Shown here: in pieces, positions 38,062 to 47,547 of the stretch | Position numbering within the stretch: position 1 is the first letter of the stretch | Layout of the letters: each line of letters starts with the position of its first letter | Assembly (NCBI RefSeq): GCF_021742065.1 | Contig: NZ_JAKKIE010000023.1 | Coordinates: forward strand, 1-62,062 | Length of the DNA: 62,062 bases | Direction of reading: 5' to 3' | From: Rhizorhapis sp. SPR117 | GTDB taxonomy: Bacteria; Pseudomonadota; Alphaproteobacteria; Sphingomonadales; Sphingomonadaceae | The notes under the pieces: model-generated | What the model was told of the DNA's origin: nothing | The model's database searches: none | The model's input: the letters and a program-made list of their open reading frames with translations, nothing else | Translations under genes and position numbers: made by a program

Positions 38062-39615
38062 ATGAACCAGCTCGATTTTCCGATCCTTTCCCTGATGCTC
38101 GCCATTCCGATGGCGGCAGCGATCGCCTGCCTTTTCGTTGAAGCGAAGCTGGCCCGGTGGATTGCCCTGACTGCAACGCTGGTTGACCTCGCGCTGGGTG
38201 TTGTCCTTTGGGCAAATTTCCAGACGGTTGTTGATGCGCCGCAATGGCAATTTACTGAATATGCGCCGATTTTCGGCCGTTTCGCGTGGGCTATGGGCAT
38301 CGATGGAATTTCGTTGATGCTGATCATGCTGACGCTGTTCCTGATGCCCATCTGTATCGGTGCAAGCTGGGTCAGCATCGACAAGCGTGTTGGCGAATAT
38401 ATGGCGGCGTTCCTGCTGATGGAAACGCTGATGATCGGCGTCTTTACCGCGCAGGACATTTTTCTGTTCTACATTTTCTTCGAAGCCGGTTTGATCCCGA
38501 TGTATCTCATCATCGGCATATGGGGCGGCGCGAACCGGATTTACGCCAGTTATAAATTCTTCCTCTACACGCTGCTCGGTTCCGTCCTGATGCTGATCGC
38601 AATGCTGTGGATGGTGCGAGAGGCAGGCACGACATCGATCCCGGTCCTGCTGGAATATGACTTCCCAGCTCAGGCGCAGACATGGCTCTGGCTCGCCTTC
38701 TTCGCCAGTTTCGCGGTGAAGATGCCTATGTGGCCCGTTCACACATGGCTTCCCGATGCACACGTTCAGGCACCAACTGCTGGCTCTGTCATTCTGGCGG
38801 GCGTACTGCTGAAAATGGGTGGTTACGGCTTCATCCGATTCTCGCTCCCCATGTTTCCTGACGCGTCGGCGCAGCTTGTCTGGCTGGTCTTTGGCCTTTC
38901 CATGGTTGCTGTCATCTACACCTCGCTTGTGGCTCTGGTGCAAAGCGACATGAAAAAGCTCATCGCCTATTCATCCGTCGCGCACATGGCGATCGTGACT
39001 GCGGGTCTCTTCGCCTTCAACCAGCAGGGCATAGAAGGCGCGATCATGGTCATGCTTGGCCATGGTCTTGTCTCGGGCGCACTGTTCCTGTGCGTTGGCG
39101 TTATTTACGACCGGCTGCATACGCGGGAAATTGCGCGTTATGGCGGCTTGTCGATCAATATGCCGCGCTACGCCGTTCTCTTCATGCTGTTCACCATGGC
39201 GTCTGTTGGACTACCCGGCACCAGCAATTTTGTCGGCGAACTGCTCTCGCTGATTGGCATTTATAAAGCGAGCAGCTGGGTTGCGCTGATCTGTGGCACC
39301 GGGGTCATTCTGGGTGCAGCCTATATGCTCTATCTCTATCGCCGCGTATGTTATGGAGAGCAGGTGAACGCGGACGCAGCGGCCATGCCGGATCTCTCGA
39401 TGCGGGAGATGTGGCTGCTGGCGCCGATTGCTGCCGTGGTGCTCTGGATGGGCGTTTACCCCGAAAGTTTCCTTGCGCCGATGCGGCAGGATGTACTGAC
39501 ACTGGTTGCGCAAACCGGATCGGCCAAGCCTGCTGGTGACGCGCATTTCAAGATGGGGGAGGCCAAGACTGCCGAACCAATGGCGCATCATGGCGCTGAA
39601 GGGGAAGCACATTAA
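38062..39615 (+). CDS. nuoM: NADH-quinone oxidoreductase subunit M
   Basis: A 517-residue antiporter-like subunit with 14 helices. Motifs include FYIFFEAGLIPMYLIIGIWG (coupling Glu), FAVKMPMWPVHTWLPDAHVQ (Lys) and LIAYSSVAHMAIVTAG. It begins one base after the nuoL stop and its TAA shares one base with the nuoN ATG. A short His/Glu tail ends the protein. Confidence 0.97.
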   Translation: MNQLDFPILSLMLAIPMAAAIACLFVEAKLARWIALTATLVDLALGVVLWANFQTVVDAPQWQFTEYAPIFGRFAWAMGIDGISLMLIMLTLFLMPICIGASWVSIDKRVGEYMAAFLLMETLMIGVFTAQDIFLFYIFFEAGLIPMYLIIGIWGGANRIYASYKFFLYTLLGSVLMLIAMLWMVREAGTTSIPVLLEYDFPAQAQTWLWLAFFASFAVKMPMWPVHTWLPDAHVQAPTAGSVILAGVLLKMGGYGFIRFSLPMFPDASAQLVWLVFGLSMVAVIYTSLVALVQSDMKKLIAYSSVAHMAIVTAGLFAFNQQGIEGAIMVMLGHGLVSGALFLCVGVIYDRLHTREIARYGGLSINMPRYAVLFMLFTMASVGLPGTSNFVGELLSLIGIYKASSWVALICGTGVILGAAYMLYLYRRVCYGEQVNADAAAMPDLSMREMWLLAPIAAVVLWMGVYPESFLAPMRQDVLTLVAQTGSAKPAGDAHFKMGEAKTAEPMAHHGAEGEAH

Positions 39616-41048
39616 TGTTTGAAGCATCCTCTTTGCTGATGGTGATGCCGGAACTCATCCTGACGGGGGCAGCGCTGCTCCTGTTGATGGTTGCCGCCTA
39701 TGTCGGGGACCGGGCGACGCAAGCGATCAGCTGGCTTTCCGTGCTGGCGCTGGCCGCTGCGGGCGTCGCGCTACTGTGCCCGACGACGCATGGCATTGCT
39801 TTTGACGGCCTGTTCCGCGCCGATGCCTTTGCGGCATTCGCCAAGCTGCTGATCTATGTGTCGGCTGCGGTCTGCATCATGGTCGCGCCGCGTTTCTTTG
39901 CTCAGGGCGGCGCTTTGCGGGCGGAATATCCTGTATTGATCCTGTTCGCATCCATCGGCATGGGCATGATGGTATCGGCGGGGGATCTTTTGACGCTTTA
40001 TGTCGGACTCGAGCTCAACAGCCTTGCCGCCTATGTGCTTGCCAGCTTCATGCGCAAGGACAACCGTTCGGCCGAAGCGGGCCTGAAATATTTCGTCCTT
40101 GGCGCCTTGGCGAGCGGTATTCTGCTTTACGGCATGTCGCTGCTCTATGGTTTTACCGGAACCACCGGATTCGACGGTATCGCAGCGGCGATGCAGGGCG
40201 GCATTTCAAACGGCGAACTCTTCGGCCTCGTTTTCGTTCTGGCAGGTTTGGCCTTCAAAATCAGCGCCGTGCCTTTCCATATGTGGACACCAGACGTTTA
40301 CGAAGGTTCCCCGACACCGGTCACCGCATTCTTCGCCAGTGCGCCAAAGGTCGCAGCCATGGGGCTGACCGTCCGCGTAGCCATCGAAGCCATGGGACCG
40401 GGCAGCAGCGCCTGGCAACAGATCATCATCTTCCTTGCGCTGGCATCCATCGTGCTGGGCGGCGTTGCGGCGATCGGGCAGACGAATATCAAGCGCCTGC
40501 TGGCCTATAGTTCGATCAACAATATCGGTTTCGCGCTGATCGGCCTGGCCGCGGGCACGGAAGAAGGCATTGCGGCGGTGATGAGCTATCTGGCCATATA
40601 TGTCGTGATGACGCTGGGCAGCTTCGTCTGCGTCCTGCAAATGCGCGACGCCGACGGCAATCCGGTTGAGGATATCGCCAGCCTTTCGGGTCTGTCGCAA
40701 TCGCGCAAGGGTTTGGCGGCGGCCTTTGCCATTTTCATGTTCAGCCTGGCCGGTATTCCGCCGCTCTTTGGCTTTTGGGCGAAATTTCTGGTGTTCGACG
40801 CCGCCGTCGGCGCGGGTCTCGTTCCGCTTGCCGTCATCGGCATTGCGGCATCGGTCATCGGCGCCTTCTATTATCTGAAAATCATCAAGACGATGTATTT
40901 CGATGATCCCGCCCCCGAATATGGGCGCGGCGGCAGCGTGATTGAAAACGGCATCATCACCGTTTGCGCCCTGATCATCGTTCTTGGTTACCTGCTCAAC
41001 CCCGTGCTGGACAGCGCGACGGCAGCCGCTGCGCAGGCGTTGTTCTGA
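39615..41048 (+). CDS. nuoN: NADH-quinone oxidoreductase subunit N
   Basis: A 477-residue antiporter-like subunit, the last of complex I. TLYVGLELNSLAAYVLASFM (Glu), AGLAFKISAVPFHMWTPDVY (Lys) and the IGQTNIKRLLAYSSINNIG segment are typical. It begins on the last base of nuoM. The birA reading frame opens inside its 3' end. Confidence 0.97.
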   Translation: MFEASSLLMVMPELILTGAALLLLMVAAYVGDRATQAISWLSVLALAAAGVALLCPTTHGIAFDGLFRADAFAAFAKLLIYVSAAVCIMVAPRFFAQGGALRAEYPVLILFASIGMGMMVSAGDLLTLYVGLELNSLAAYVLASFMRKDNRSAEAGLKYFVLGALASGILLYGMSLLYGFTGTTGFDGIAAAMQGGISNGELFGLVFVLAGLAFKISAVPFHMWTPDVYEGSPTPVTAFFASAPKVAAMGLTVRVAIEAMGPGSSAWQQIIIFLALASIVLGGVAAIGQTNIKRLLAYSSINNIGFALIGLAAGTEEGIAAVMSYLAIYVVMTLGSFVCVLQMRDADGNPVEDIASLSGLSQSRKGLAAAFAIFMFSLAGIPPLFGFWAKFLVFDAAVGAGLVPLAVIGIAASVIGAFYYLKIIKTMYFDDPAPEYGRGGSVIENGIITVCALIIVLGYLLNPVLDSATAAAAQALF

Positions 41049-41758
41049 CGGCCGATATTCGCACCATAAAGCAGACCGGCTCCACCAATGCCGACCTGCT
41101 CGCTCTGACGAAGCAGGGCGTTGCAGAGGGGTTCTGGTTGCGGGCTGAGCAGCAGAGCACTGGTCGGGGGCGGCTCTCTCGACACTGGGAAAGCCCGCAA
41201 GGCAATCTATATTGTTCCACGCTCGTCCGCCTGCGCCCACATGATCCGTCAGCCGGCACGCTGGCGTTTGTCGCGGCAGTGGCTGTGCATGAAGCGGTCT
41301 GTCTTTACCTGCCTCCTGAACGGGTTGTCATTAAATGGCCCAATGACCTGTTGGTGGACGGAGCAAAACTATGTGGGATGTTGTTGGAACGCACGGGTGA
41401 CGCCATCGTGATAGGCATAGGCCTCAACATCGCCTGCCATCCTGAGGGACTGGATCGTCCGGCCACCAGCTTGGCCGCCAGCGGGGCAGGTACAATAGAG
41501 CCAGCCTATTTTCTTGAAACACTTGCCGATATATTCGCTCGCTGGCTGGAAATCTGGCGGGTACAGGGCCTTGCTCCCATTCGCGCGCAATGGTTGAAAT
41601 ATGCCCATGGTGAGGGGACGGCATTGCGGGCAAACCTTCCGGACGGCACGGTTGTCGAAGGCTTTTTTTCCGGCATCGATGCGGATGGCGCGCTGATCCT
41701 TCGCTTGGCGAATGGAACCAGTCATGTCATTCATGCCGGTGATATTTTTCTGATCTGA
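40964..41758 (+). CDS. birA: Biotin--[acetyl-CoA-carboxylase] ligase
   Basis: Catalytic biotin protein ligase without the N-terminal DNA-binding domain. The conserved part starts about [15 protein letters not shown] (near 41054). The biotinyl-AMP loop is [11 protein letters not shown], with [20 protein letters not shown] and IGIGLNIA downstream; a small C-terminal SH3-like domain ends it. No ATG, GTG or TTG lies in frame between TTG 40964 (inside nuoN) and the conserved region, so the true start is uncertain: TTG 40964, or a rare CTG at 41045 overlapping the nuoN stop. It is the first of a birA-coaX-rnj run. Confidence 0.88.
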   Translation: MRPDHRSWLPAQPRAGQRDGSRCAGVVLTADIRTIKQTGSTNADLLALTKQGVAEGFWLRAEQQSTGRGRLSRHWESPQGNLYCSTLVRLRPHDPSAGTLAFVAAVAVHEAVCLYLPPERVVIKWPNDLLVDGAKLCGMLLERTGDAIVIGIGLNIACHPEGLDRPATSLAASGAGTIEPAYFLETLADIFARWLEIWRVQGLAPIRAQWLKYAHGEGTALRANLPDGTVVEGFFSGIDADGALILRLANGTSHVIHAGDIFLI

Positions 41759-41769
41759 GGACAAGGGAC

Positions 41770-42549
41770 ATGCTGCTCGCCATCGATGCAGGGAATACCA
41801 ATGTCGTTTTCGCCCTGGTCGATAACGGCAAAATTCGCGCGCGCTGGCGGATCGCGACCGATTCCCGGCGGACGGCGGACGAATATGCGGTGTGGCTGAA
41901 TCAACTTCTCACCCTGGAAGGGTATTCGATTGGCGACGTAAGCGACGTCATCATCGCCACTGTGGTCCCGCGTGCGCTCCATAACCTGCAAGTGCTGGCG
42001 AGCAAATATTTCAAGGTGGAGGCGCTGATCGCCGGTGAGGCGCCTGTGGAGTGGGGTATCACCCTTGATGTCGAGGAGCCCGGTTCGGTCGGTGCGGACC
42101 GGGTTGTAAATGCCATCGCCGCGCACCATCTGCATCCTGGCGACCTGATCGTCATTGATTTCGGGACGGCGACGACATTCGACGTCATTGATTATAATGG
42201 CGCGTACAAGGGCGGCATTATCGCGCCCGGCATCAATCTGTCACTGGACGCGCTGGTGATGGCGGCGGCGAAGTTGCCGCGCATTGCGATCGAGGCGCCG
42301 GAAAGCAAGTCGGTCATTGGCCGAACAACTGAAGACCAGATGCACGTTGGTGTTTTCTGGGGCTATGTAGCGATGATGGAGGGATTGGTCTCCCGATTAA
42401 AGACCGAAATTGGCCGTTCGGCCGAAGTGCTTTCGACAGGGGGGCTTGCCGTCCTGTTCGATCAGCACACCGATATTTTCGATGCGATTGCGCCCGATCT
42501 CACCATTCAGGGATTGGCGCTGTTGCATGAGCGGAGCTTGAATAATTAA
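41770..42549 (+). CDS. coaX: Type III pantothenate kinase
   Basis: A 259-residue ASKHA-fold kinase for the first step of coenzyme A synthesis. Motifs are [17 protein letters not shown] (phosphate-1), the substrate motif [13 protein letters not shown] and [15 protein letters not shown] (phosphate-2), then [18 protein letters not shown] at 41770, 11 bp after birA; the stop abuts the RNase J start. Confidence 0.96.
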   Translation: MLLAIDAGNTNVVFALVDNGKIRARWRIATDSRRTADEYAVWLNQLLTLEGYSIGDVSDVIIATVVPRALHNLQVLASKYFKVEALIAGEAPVEWGITLDVEEPGSVGADRVVNAIAAHHLHPGDLIVIDFGTATTFDVIDYNGAYKGGIIAPGINLSLDALVMAAAKLPRIAIEAPESKSVIGRTTEDQMHVGVFWGYVAMMEGLVSRLKTEIGRSAEVLSTGGLAVLFDQHTDIFDAIAPDLTIQGLALLHERSLNN

Positions 42550-44190
42550 ATGACAAAACCTGGTGACGAACTTCTCTTCCTGGCTCTTGGCGGGTCGGGA
42601 GAAATTGGCATGAACGTCAATCTTTACGGGTGTCAGGGCAAATGGGTCATGGTGGACCTTGGCCTGACATTTTCCGATGCGGGCTATCCCGGCGTGGACC
42701 TGATCTTGCCCGACCTGAGCTTTATCGAACAGCGGCGTGACGACCTGCTGGGCATCGTGCTCACCCACGGGCATGAGGATCATATCGGCGCCATACCCTA
42801 TCTTGCCGCCGATCTTGGCGTTCCTCTTTACGCAACGCCGTTCACGGCTGCGCTGATCCGCGGCAAGCTGGAGGAAGAAGGACTGGTCAACAAGGTCAAG
42901 CTCAACATCATTGATAATGAAGGCAGCCTCGCCCTCGGCCCCTTTGGTTTCCGGTACGTCCCGCTTGCCCATTCAATACCGGAGGGCAATGCGCTCATCA
43001 TCGAAACGCCCTATGGTAATGTTTTCCACACCGGCGACTGGAAACTGGATGACCGCCCGTTACTGGGGGTGCCCTCCACGCCTGAACAGCTGACGGCCAT
43101 TGGCGATGAAGGGGTGCTGGCGCTGGTGTGCGACAGCACGAACGTTTTCAATCCCGAATCCAGCGGTTCGGAAGGCGATGTGCATGCCGGGCTGCTCGAT
43201 GTCATTTCCGGCGCGAAAAACCGCGTCCTGGTAACCACCTTTGCCTCCAATGCCGCGCGACTTCAAACCTTGGGGCAGGTGGCGAATGAAACCGGGCGCG
43301 CCTTGTGTGTTGCCGGACGCTCGCTCGACCGGATCATCATGCATGCCAAGGCGGCGGGCTATTTGAAGGATTTCCCGAAACTGGTGAATTTCGATGAAGC
43401 CATGACCATGCCACGCAGTAAAGTCCTGATCATCGCAACGGGTGGTCAGGGCGAATCCCGCGCCGCTTTGGCGCGCGTCGCGGGCAACACGCATCCCATC
43501 AAGCTGGAAGACGGCGATCTTGTCGTCTTTTCGTCCAAGCAGATTCCGGGCAATGAAATCGCCATTGGCAAGATCCAGAATGCCCTTGCCGCCAAGCGCG
43601 TGGACATGACCACCGACCGGCAGGCGCATGTTCATGTGTCTGGCCATCCCGGACGACCGGAACTGGTCGCCATGTATGGCTGGATCCGTCCCAAAATGCT
43701 GGTTCCCGTTCATGGCGAATTGCGCCATATGGCCGAACAGGCGCGACTGGGGCTGGAATCAGGAATCCCCGATGCGGTATTTCAGAATAACGGCGATCTT
43801 GTCCGACTGGCTCCCGGAAAGCCCGAAATTATAGGTCATGAATCGACGGGGCGTCTGATCCTCGATGGCGACGTTATCCTGCCTGCCGACGGCGCGACAA
43901 TGAACGAACGGCGCAAGATTGCGGCAAACGGCCAGATCAGTGTCGCCGTCGCGCTTGGCCGACAGGGCAATCCGATTGGCCAACCAGAAATCAGGTTGCA
44001 GGGCGTGCCGGTCGAGGAAGATCGCGAAGCCTTTCTCGCCGAAGCGGTCGATGCTGTGCTGGAATCTGTGAATGACGGACCCGATGACATTGAAAAACTG
44101 CGTGAAAAGATACGTCTGACGGTGCGAAGGGTGGCGACGCGATGGACCGGCAAGAAGCCTATTGTTGACGTTCTGTTGATCCGGCAATAG
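42550..44190 (+). CDS. rnj: Ribonuclease J
   Basis: A 546-residue metallo-beta-lactamase / beta-CASP RNase with 5'-exo and endonuclease activity on mRNA and rRNA. The metal motif LTHGHEDHIGAIPY (HxHxDH) is present, VFHTGDWKLD and CDSTNV follow, and the beta-CASP block has VSGHPGRPELVAMYGWIRP and PVHGELRH. It starts directly on the base after the coaX stop. Confidence 0.95.
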   Translation: MTKPGDELLFLALGGSGEIGMNVNLYGCQGKWVMVDLGLTFSDAGYPGVDLILPDLSFIEQRRDDLLGIVLTHGHEDHIGAIPYLAADLGVPLYATPFTAALIRGKLEEEGLVNKVKLNIIDNEGSLALGPFGFRYVPLAHSIPEGNALIIETPYGNVFHTGDWKLDDRPLLGVPSTPEQLTAIGDEGVLALVCDSTNVFNPESSGSEGDVHAGLLDVISGAKNRVLVTTFASNAARLQTLGQVANETGRALCVAGRSLDRIIMHAKAAGYLKDFPKLVNFDEAMTMPRSKVLIIATGGQGESRAALARVAGNTHPIKLEDGDLVVFSSKQIPGNEIAIGKIQNALAAKRVDMTTDRQAHVHVSGHPGRPELVAMYGWIRPKMLVPVHGELRHMAEQARLGLESGIPDAVFQNNGDLVRLAPGKPEIIGHESTGRLILDGDVILPADGATMNERRKIAANGQISVAVALGRQGNPIGQPEIRLQGVPVEEDREAFLAEAVDAVLESVNDGPDDIEKLREKIRLTVRRVATRWTGKKPIVDVLLIRQ

Positions 44191-44199
44191 ACGAAATCC

Positions 44200-44472
44200 A
44201 TGCAGATCACATCGGTCATCGCCATTTATGCGCTCATCTGGGTGATGTCGGCATTCCTGGTGATGCCCTTTGGTCTACGCACGCCTGATGATAATGGTGA
44301 AGGGGTCTTACCTGGCCACGCCGACAGTGCGCCGACCAATTTCCAGCCGCGCAAGATCATGTTGCGCGCTACTATATTGGCGGCGGTGATATTTGGACTT
44401 TTCTACGTCAATTATGTGAATGGCTGGGTGGAAACGCAGGATCTCAATATATTCGGGCCACCGCCTGAATAA
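44200..44472 (+). CDS. DUF1467 family small membrane protein
   Basis: A 90-residue protein with two transmembrane helices (about 6-25 and 54-72) separated by a polar loop (RTPDDNGEG). DUF1467 members are alphaproteobacterial inner-membrane proteins of unknown role, often encoded near nuo/birA/rnj as here. It follows rnj by 9 bp and is convergent with the MaoC gene. Confidence 0.88.
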   Translation: MQITSVIAIYALIWVMSAFLVMPFGLRTPDDNGEGVLPGHADSAPTNFQPRKIMLRATILAAVIFGLFYVNYVNGWVETQDLNIFGPPPE

Positions 44473-44477
44473 AGAAG

Positions 44478-44927
44478 TTATTCCATCGGTCGGCGCTTGA
44501 TCAGACCTATGGATATGAACGTCAGCACCGGCATATCGTGCTGATTGAAAACCGTCATTCTGCTGCGGAAACTACCCATTTCGGGGCGGCTGCGTGATGC
44601 AGTCTTTTCGAGGACCTCCGTTTCGCAGCGGAGTGTGTCCCCCGGATAAACAGGTTTCAGCCAGCGCACTTCGTCAACGCCCGCAGCACCAAGGCCGGCG
44701 TGTTCATCCTGCTTCATATGCGTGACATACATGGCCATCATCATTGCGCATGTATGCCACCCACTTGCCGCGATACGTCCGAAATGAGTTTTTGCGGCTT
44801 CTTCATCGGACAGGTGAAAAGGCTGCGGGTCATATCGTTCGGCAAAATCCAGCACTTCTTTGCGAGTGACCGAATAACCGCCAAAACTTGCCCGCGTCCC
44901 GACTTCAATGTCCTCGAAATATTGCAT
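44478..44927 (-). CDS. MaoC family hot-dog dehydratase
   Basis: A 149-residue hot-dog-fold protein of the R-specific enoyl-CoA hydratase group. The hydratase motif with catalytic Asp and His appears as DFAERYDPQPFHLSDEEA, followed by ASGWHTCAMMM. Probably hydrates trans-2-enoyl-CoA; the exact substrate is open. It is convergent with DUF1467 and lies just downstream of ychF. Confidence 0.88.
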   Translation of the reverse strand: MQYFEDIEVGTRASFGGYSVTRKEVLDFAERYDPQPFHLSDEEAAKTHFGRIAASGWHTCAMMMAMYVTHMKQDEHAGLGAAGVDEVRWLKPVYPGDTLRCETEVLEKTASRSRPEMGSFRSRMTVFNQHDMPVLTFISIGLIKRRPME

Positions 44928-44966
44928 GAAGTCAGTGTTTAAGCATGCAAGAGCCAGATGTGAAGC

Positions 44967-46067
44967 TCATACGTTGAACCGGAACAACATGATGTCGCCA
45001 TCCTGTGTCACATATTCCTTGCCCTCAGCACGCAACTTGCCCGCGTCGCGTGCCCCTGCTTCACCATTGCAGCGAACATAATCGTCAAAGGCCATGGTTT
45101 CGGCCCGGATGAAGCCCTTTTCGAAATCGCTGTGGATTGCGCCGGCGGCCTGTGGGGCTTTCGACCCCTTATGCACGGTCCATGCCCGCGCTTCCTTTGG
45201 CCCCACGGTGAAGAATGTGATCAGGTCGAGCAGTTCGTATCCCGCCCGAATGATACGCGACAGGCCTGTTTCCGCAAGGCCAAGGTCCGTCAGAAATTCT
45301 GCTCGTTCCTCTGGCGGCATAGTTACGATCTCGGCTTCGATTGCGGCTGAAACGATCACAGCGCCTGCGCCTTCGGCTTTCGCCTTTTCAAAGACGCGCG
45401 CGCTATGCTCGTTGCCAGTGGCGGCGCTGCCCTCATCGACATTGCAGACATAAAGCACAGGCTTTGCCGTCAGCAATTGCGCCTGTGCGAACAACCGTTC
45501 TTCCTCGACATCTTTTGGATTGGTCAGCCGCGCAGGCTTGCCCTCGCGCAGCAATTCCAGCGCCTGCCCCAGAACGGACGCGGCGGCTTTCGCTTCCTTG
45601 TCGCCCTGCTGTCCCTTCTTGATCAGGTTGGGAACTCGCTTTTCCAAGCTTTCAAGGTCGGCCAGCATCAATTCGGTTTCGACCGTCTCTGCATCCGCGA
45701 TGGGATCGATCTTGCCCTCCACATGGGTGACGTCATCATCGACGAAGCAGCGCAGCACATGGACGATGGCGTCGACTTCACGGATATTGGCCAGAAACTG
45801 GTTGCCCAATCCCTCGCCGCGCGATGCGCCGCGCACAAGGCCGGCAATATCGACAAAAGCAAGCTGCGTCTCAATGATCTTCGCACTGCCGCCGATCTTT
45901 GCAATCTGGTCAAGCCGGGGATCGGGAACTGCTACCTGCCCGACATTGGGTTCGATTGTGCAAAAAGGGTAATTGGCCGCCTGCGCCGCCTGCGTCTCGG
46001 TCAGTGCATTGAAAAGCGTCGATTTTCCGACATTGGGAAGGCCAACGATGCCACAACGAAAACCCAT
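44967..46067 (-). CDS. ychF: Redox-regulated ATPase YchF (Obg family)
   Basis: A 366-residue P-loop protein of the OLA1/YchF group, ribosome-associated and ATP-preferring. G1 is GIVGLPNVGKSTLFNALT, G3 is VDIAGLVRGASRGEGLGN and the G4 position reads NVDE instead of NKxD, the change that explains ATP specificity. The C-terminal TGS domain has YELLDLITFFTVGPKEARAW. I use ATG at 46067 (MGFRCGIVGLPNV); the longer frame from 46172 is repeat DNA. Confidence 0.96.
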   Translation of the reverse strand: MGFRCGIVGLPNVGKSTLFNALTETQAAQAANYPFCTIEPNVGQVAVPDPRLDQIAKIGGSAKIIETQLAFVDIAGLVRGASRGEGLGNQFLANIREVDAIVHVLRCFVDDDVTHVEGKIDPIADAETVETELMLADLESLEKRVPNLIKKGQQGDKEAKAAASVLGQALELLREGKPARLTNPKDVEEERLFAQAQLLTAKPVLYVCNVDEGSAATGNEHSARVFEKAKAEGAGAVIVSAAIEAEIVTMPPEERAEFLTDLGLAETGLSRIIRAGYELLDLITFFTVGPKEARAWTVHKGSKAPQAAGAIHSDFEKGFIRAETMAFDDYVRCNGEAGARDAGKLRAEGKEYVTQDGDIMLFRFNV

Positions 46068-46076
46068 ATTACGTCT

Positions 46077-46197
46077 CCCTCTCCCCTTCAGGGGAGAGGG
46101 TCGGGGAATGGGGGAGTCCCGATCCCGACCCTTTGCTACAACCAATGAGGAGACTTGTGCCCCCTCTCCCAACCCTCTCCCCTGAAGGAGAGAGGGC
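46077..46197. repeat. Paired-arm inverted repeat, family C (CCCTCTCCCCTTCAGGGGAG)
   Basis: Left arm CCCTCTCCCCTTCAGGGGAG, AGGGTCGGGG...; right arm CCAACCCTCTCCCCTGAAGG then AGAGAGGG. It fills the gap between pth and ychF. This copy is the closest match to the element found inside glyS. Confidence 0.92.
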
Positions 46198-46198
46198 T

Positions 46199-46771
46199 TT
46201 AATCCTGCTGCAACCGCAACGCTACGTCATTCATGAACCGCGCATCGTCTCCGCGTGCCAGCCATTCCGCTTCCGCACCGATCGCGCCCAGCATGTCGGA
46301 TAGTTCATCGATCTCGATCTTGGCATAGTTGCCCAGCACATAGTTGTGAACTTTCGCCTTGTCGCCCGGATGGCCGATGCCGATCCGCACGCGGCGAAAC
46401 TCGTTGCCGATATGCGCTTCGGTGGATCGAAGGCCATTATGCCCCGCGGTTCCTCCGCCACGCTTCACCTTCACCTTATAGGGGGCAAGGTCCAGTTCGT
46501 CATGAAATACCGTGACGTCCTGTACGTCGAGTTTATAGAAACGCATGGCCGCGCCGATGGAGCGGCCGCTTTCGTTCATATATGTCGCAGGTTTCAGCAA
46601 TATGATTTTTTCAGGGCCAAGCCGCCCTTCGGCGACCCAGCCCTGAAATTGTTTCTTTGGCGGCGAAAAGCCATGCATTTCGGCAATGACGTCGGCGGCC
46701 ATGAACCCGACATTATGCCGGTTGAGCGCATATTGCGCGCCCGGATTGCCGAGGCCGGCCCATAACTGCAT
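46199..46771 (-). CDS. pth: Peptidyl-tRNA hydrolase
   Basis: A 190-residue enzyme freeing peptides from dropped-off peptidyl-tRNA. Conserved N-terminus LWAGLGNPGAQYALNRHNVG with catalytic His, then KPATYMNESGRSIG, VFHDELDL and GGGTAGHNGLRS. Length normal. It lies 26 bp downstream of rplY, the usual rplY-pth-ychF order. Confidence 0.97.
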   Translation of the reverse strand: MQLWAGLGNPGAQYALNRHNVGFMAADVIAEMHGFSPPKKQFQGWVAEGRLGPEKIILLKPATYMNESGRSIGAAMRFYKLDVQDVTVFHDELDLAPYKVKVKRGGGTAGHNGLRSTEAHIGNEFRRVRIGIGHPGDKAKVHNYVLGNYAKIEIDELSDMLGAIGAEAEWLARGDDARFMNDVALRLQQD

Positions 46772-46797
46772 GACCTATCGTCCCCGTCAGGGGCAGG

Positions 46798-47436
46798 TTA
46801 TTCCCCGCCTTCCGCTTCGCCTTCGCTCTCGCCTTCAGTCGCTCCGGCTTCGCTGTCGGCCCTCTTCAGGGCGGAAGGAGCAACGATGGTGGCGATGGTG
46901 AAATCGCGATCTTCGATCGCCGATTTCGTGCCAGCAGGCAGCGTGACGGTGCTGATATGGATCGAATCGCCGACTTCATAGCCGGTCAGGTCGACCACGA
47001 CATCATCAGGAATGCTTCCTGCATCGCAGACCAGTTCGATCTCGTGACGAACGACGTTCAGAACGCCGCCGCGCTTGATGCCCGGTGACGCCTCTTCATT
47101 GTCGAAACGCACGGGCACTGCGACATGCACGCTGGAATGGGCGCCGATCCGCATGAAATCGACATGCAGCGGACGGTCGGTAACCGGGTGAAACGCAACA
47201 TCCTTAGGCAGGGTGCGGGCGGGTTTGCCGCCGACATCGACCATGATGACCGAATTCATGAAGTGGCCGGTTCCAAGCAGCTTGTTAAGCGCCTTTTCCT
47301 CCACATGGACCATTACAGGTTCTTTATTGTCGCCATAAATCACGGCGGGCACACGACCTTCGCGGCGCAGAGCACGGGAGGCTCCCTTGCCAGCCCGTTC
47401 GCGCGCCTCGGCCGACAGCGTAAGCTGATCGCTCAT
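46798..47436 (-). CDS. rplY: 50S ribosomal protein bL25 (Ctc form)
   Basis: A 212-residue long-form L25/Ctc: an N-terminal 5S-rRNA-binding L25 domain ([18 protein letters not shown]) plus the C-terminal TL5 beta domain (about 95-190) and an acidic Glu/Gly-rich tail ([12 protein letters not shown]). The Ctc form is linked to stress tolerance in some bacteria. First gene of rplY-pth-ychF. Confidence 0.96.
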   Translation of the reverse strand: MSDQLTLSAEARERAGKGASRALRREGRVPAVIYGDNKEPVMVHVEEKALNKLLGTGHFMNSVIMVDVGGKPARTLPKDVAFHPVTDRPLHVDFMRIGAHSSVHVAVPVRFDNEEASPGIKRGGVLNVVRHEIELVCDAGSIPDDVVVDLTGYEVGDSIHISTVTLPAGTKSAIEDRDFTIATIVAPSALKRADSEAGATEGESEGEAEGGE

Positions 47437-47547
47437 ATGCTAGTCTCCAAAAGCTAGATAAACAAAACCCGCCACGCCTCCAGGGATGACCATGACAGGA
47501 AGCGGCGCGTTTAGCAGGCTGCCCATGAAAAGCAATCAAAAAGCAAG

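Noticed and set aside
46068..46172. N-terminal extension of YchF
   Set aside because: It would be translated repeat DNA; YchF begins MGFRCGIVGLPNVGKS at 46067.
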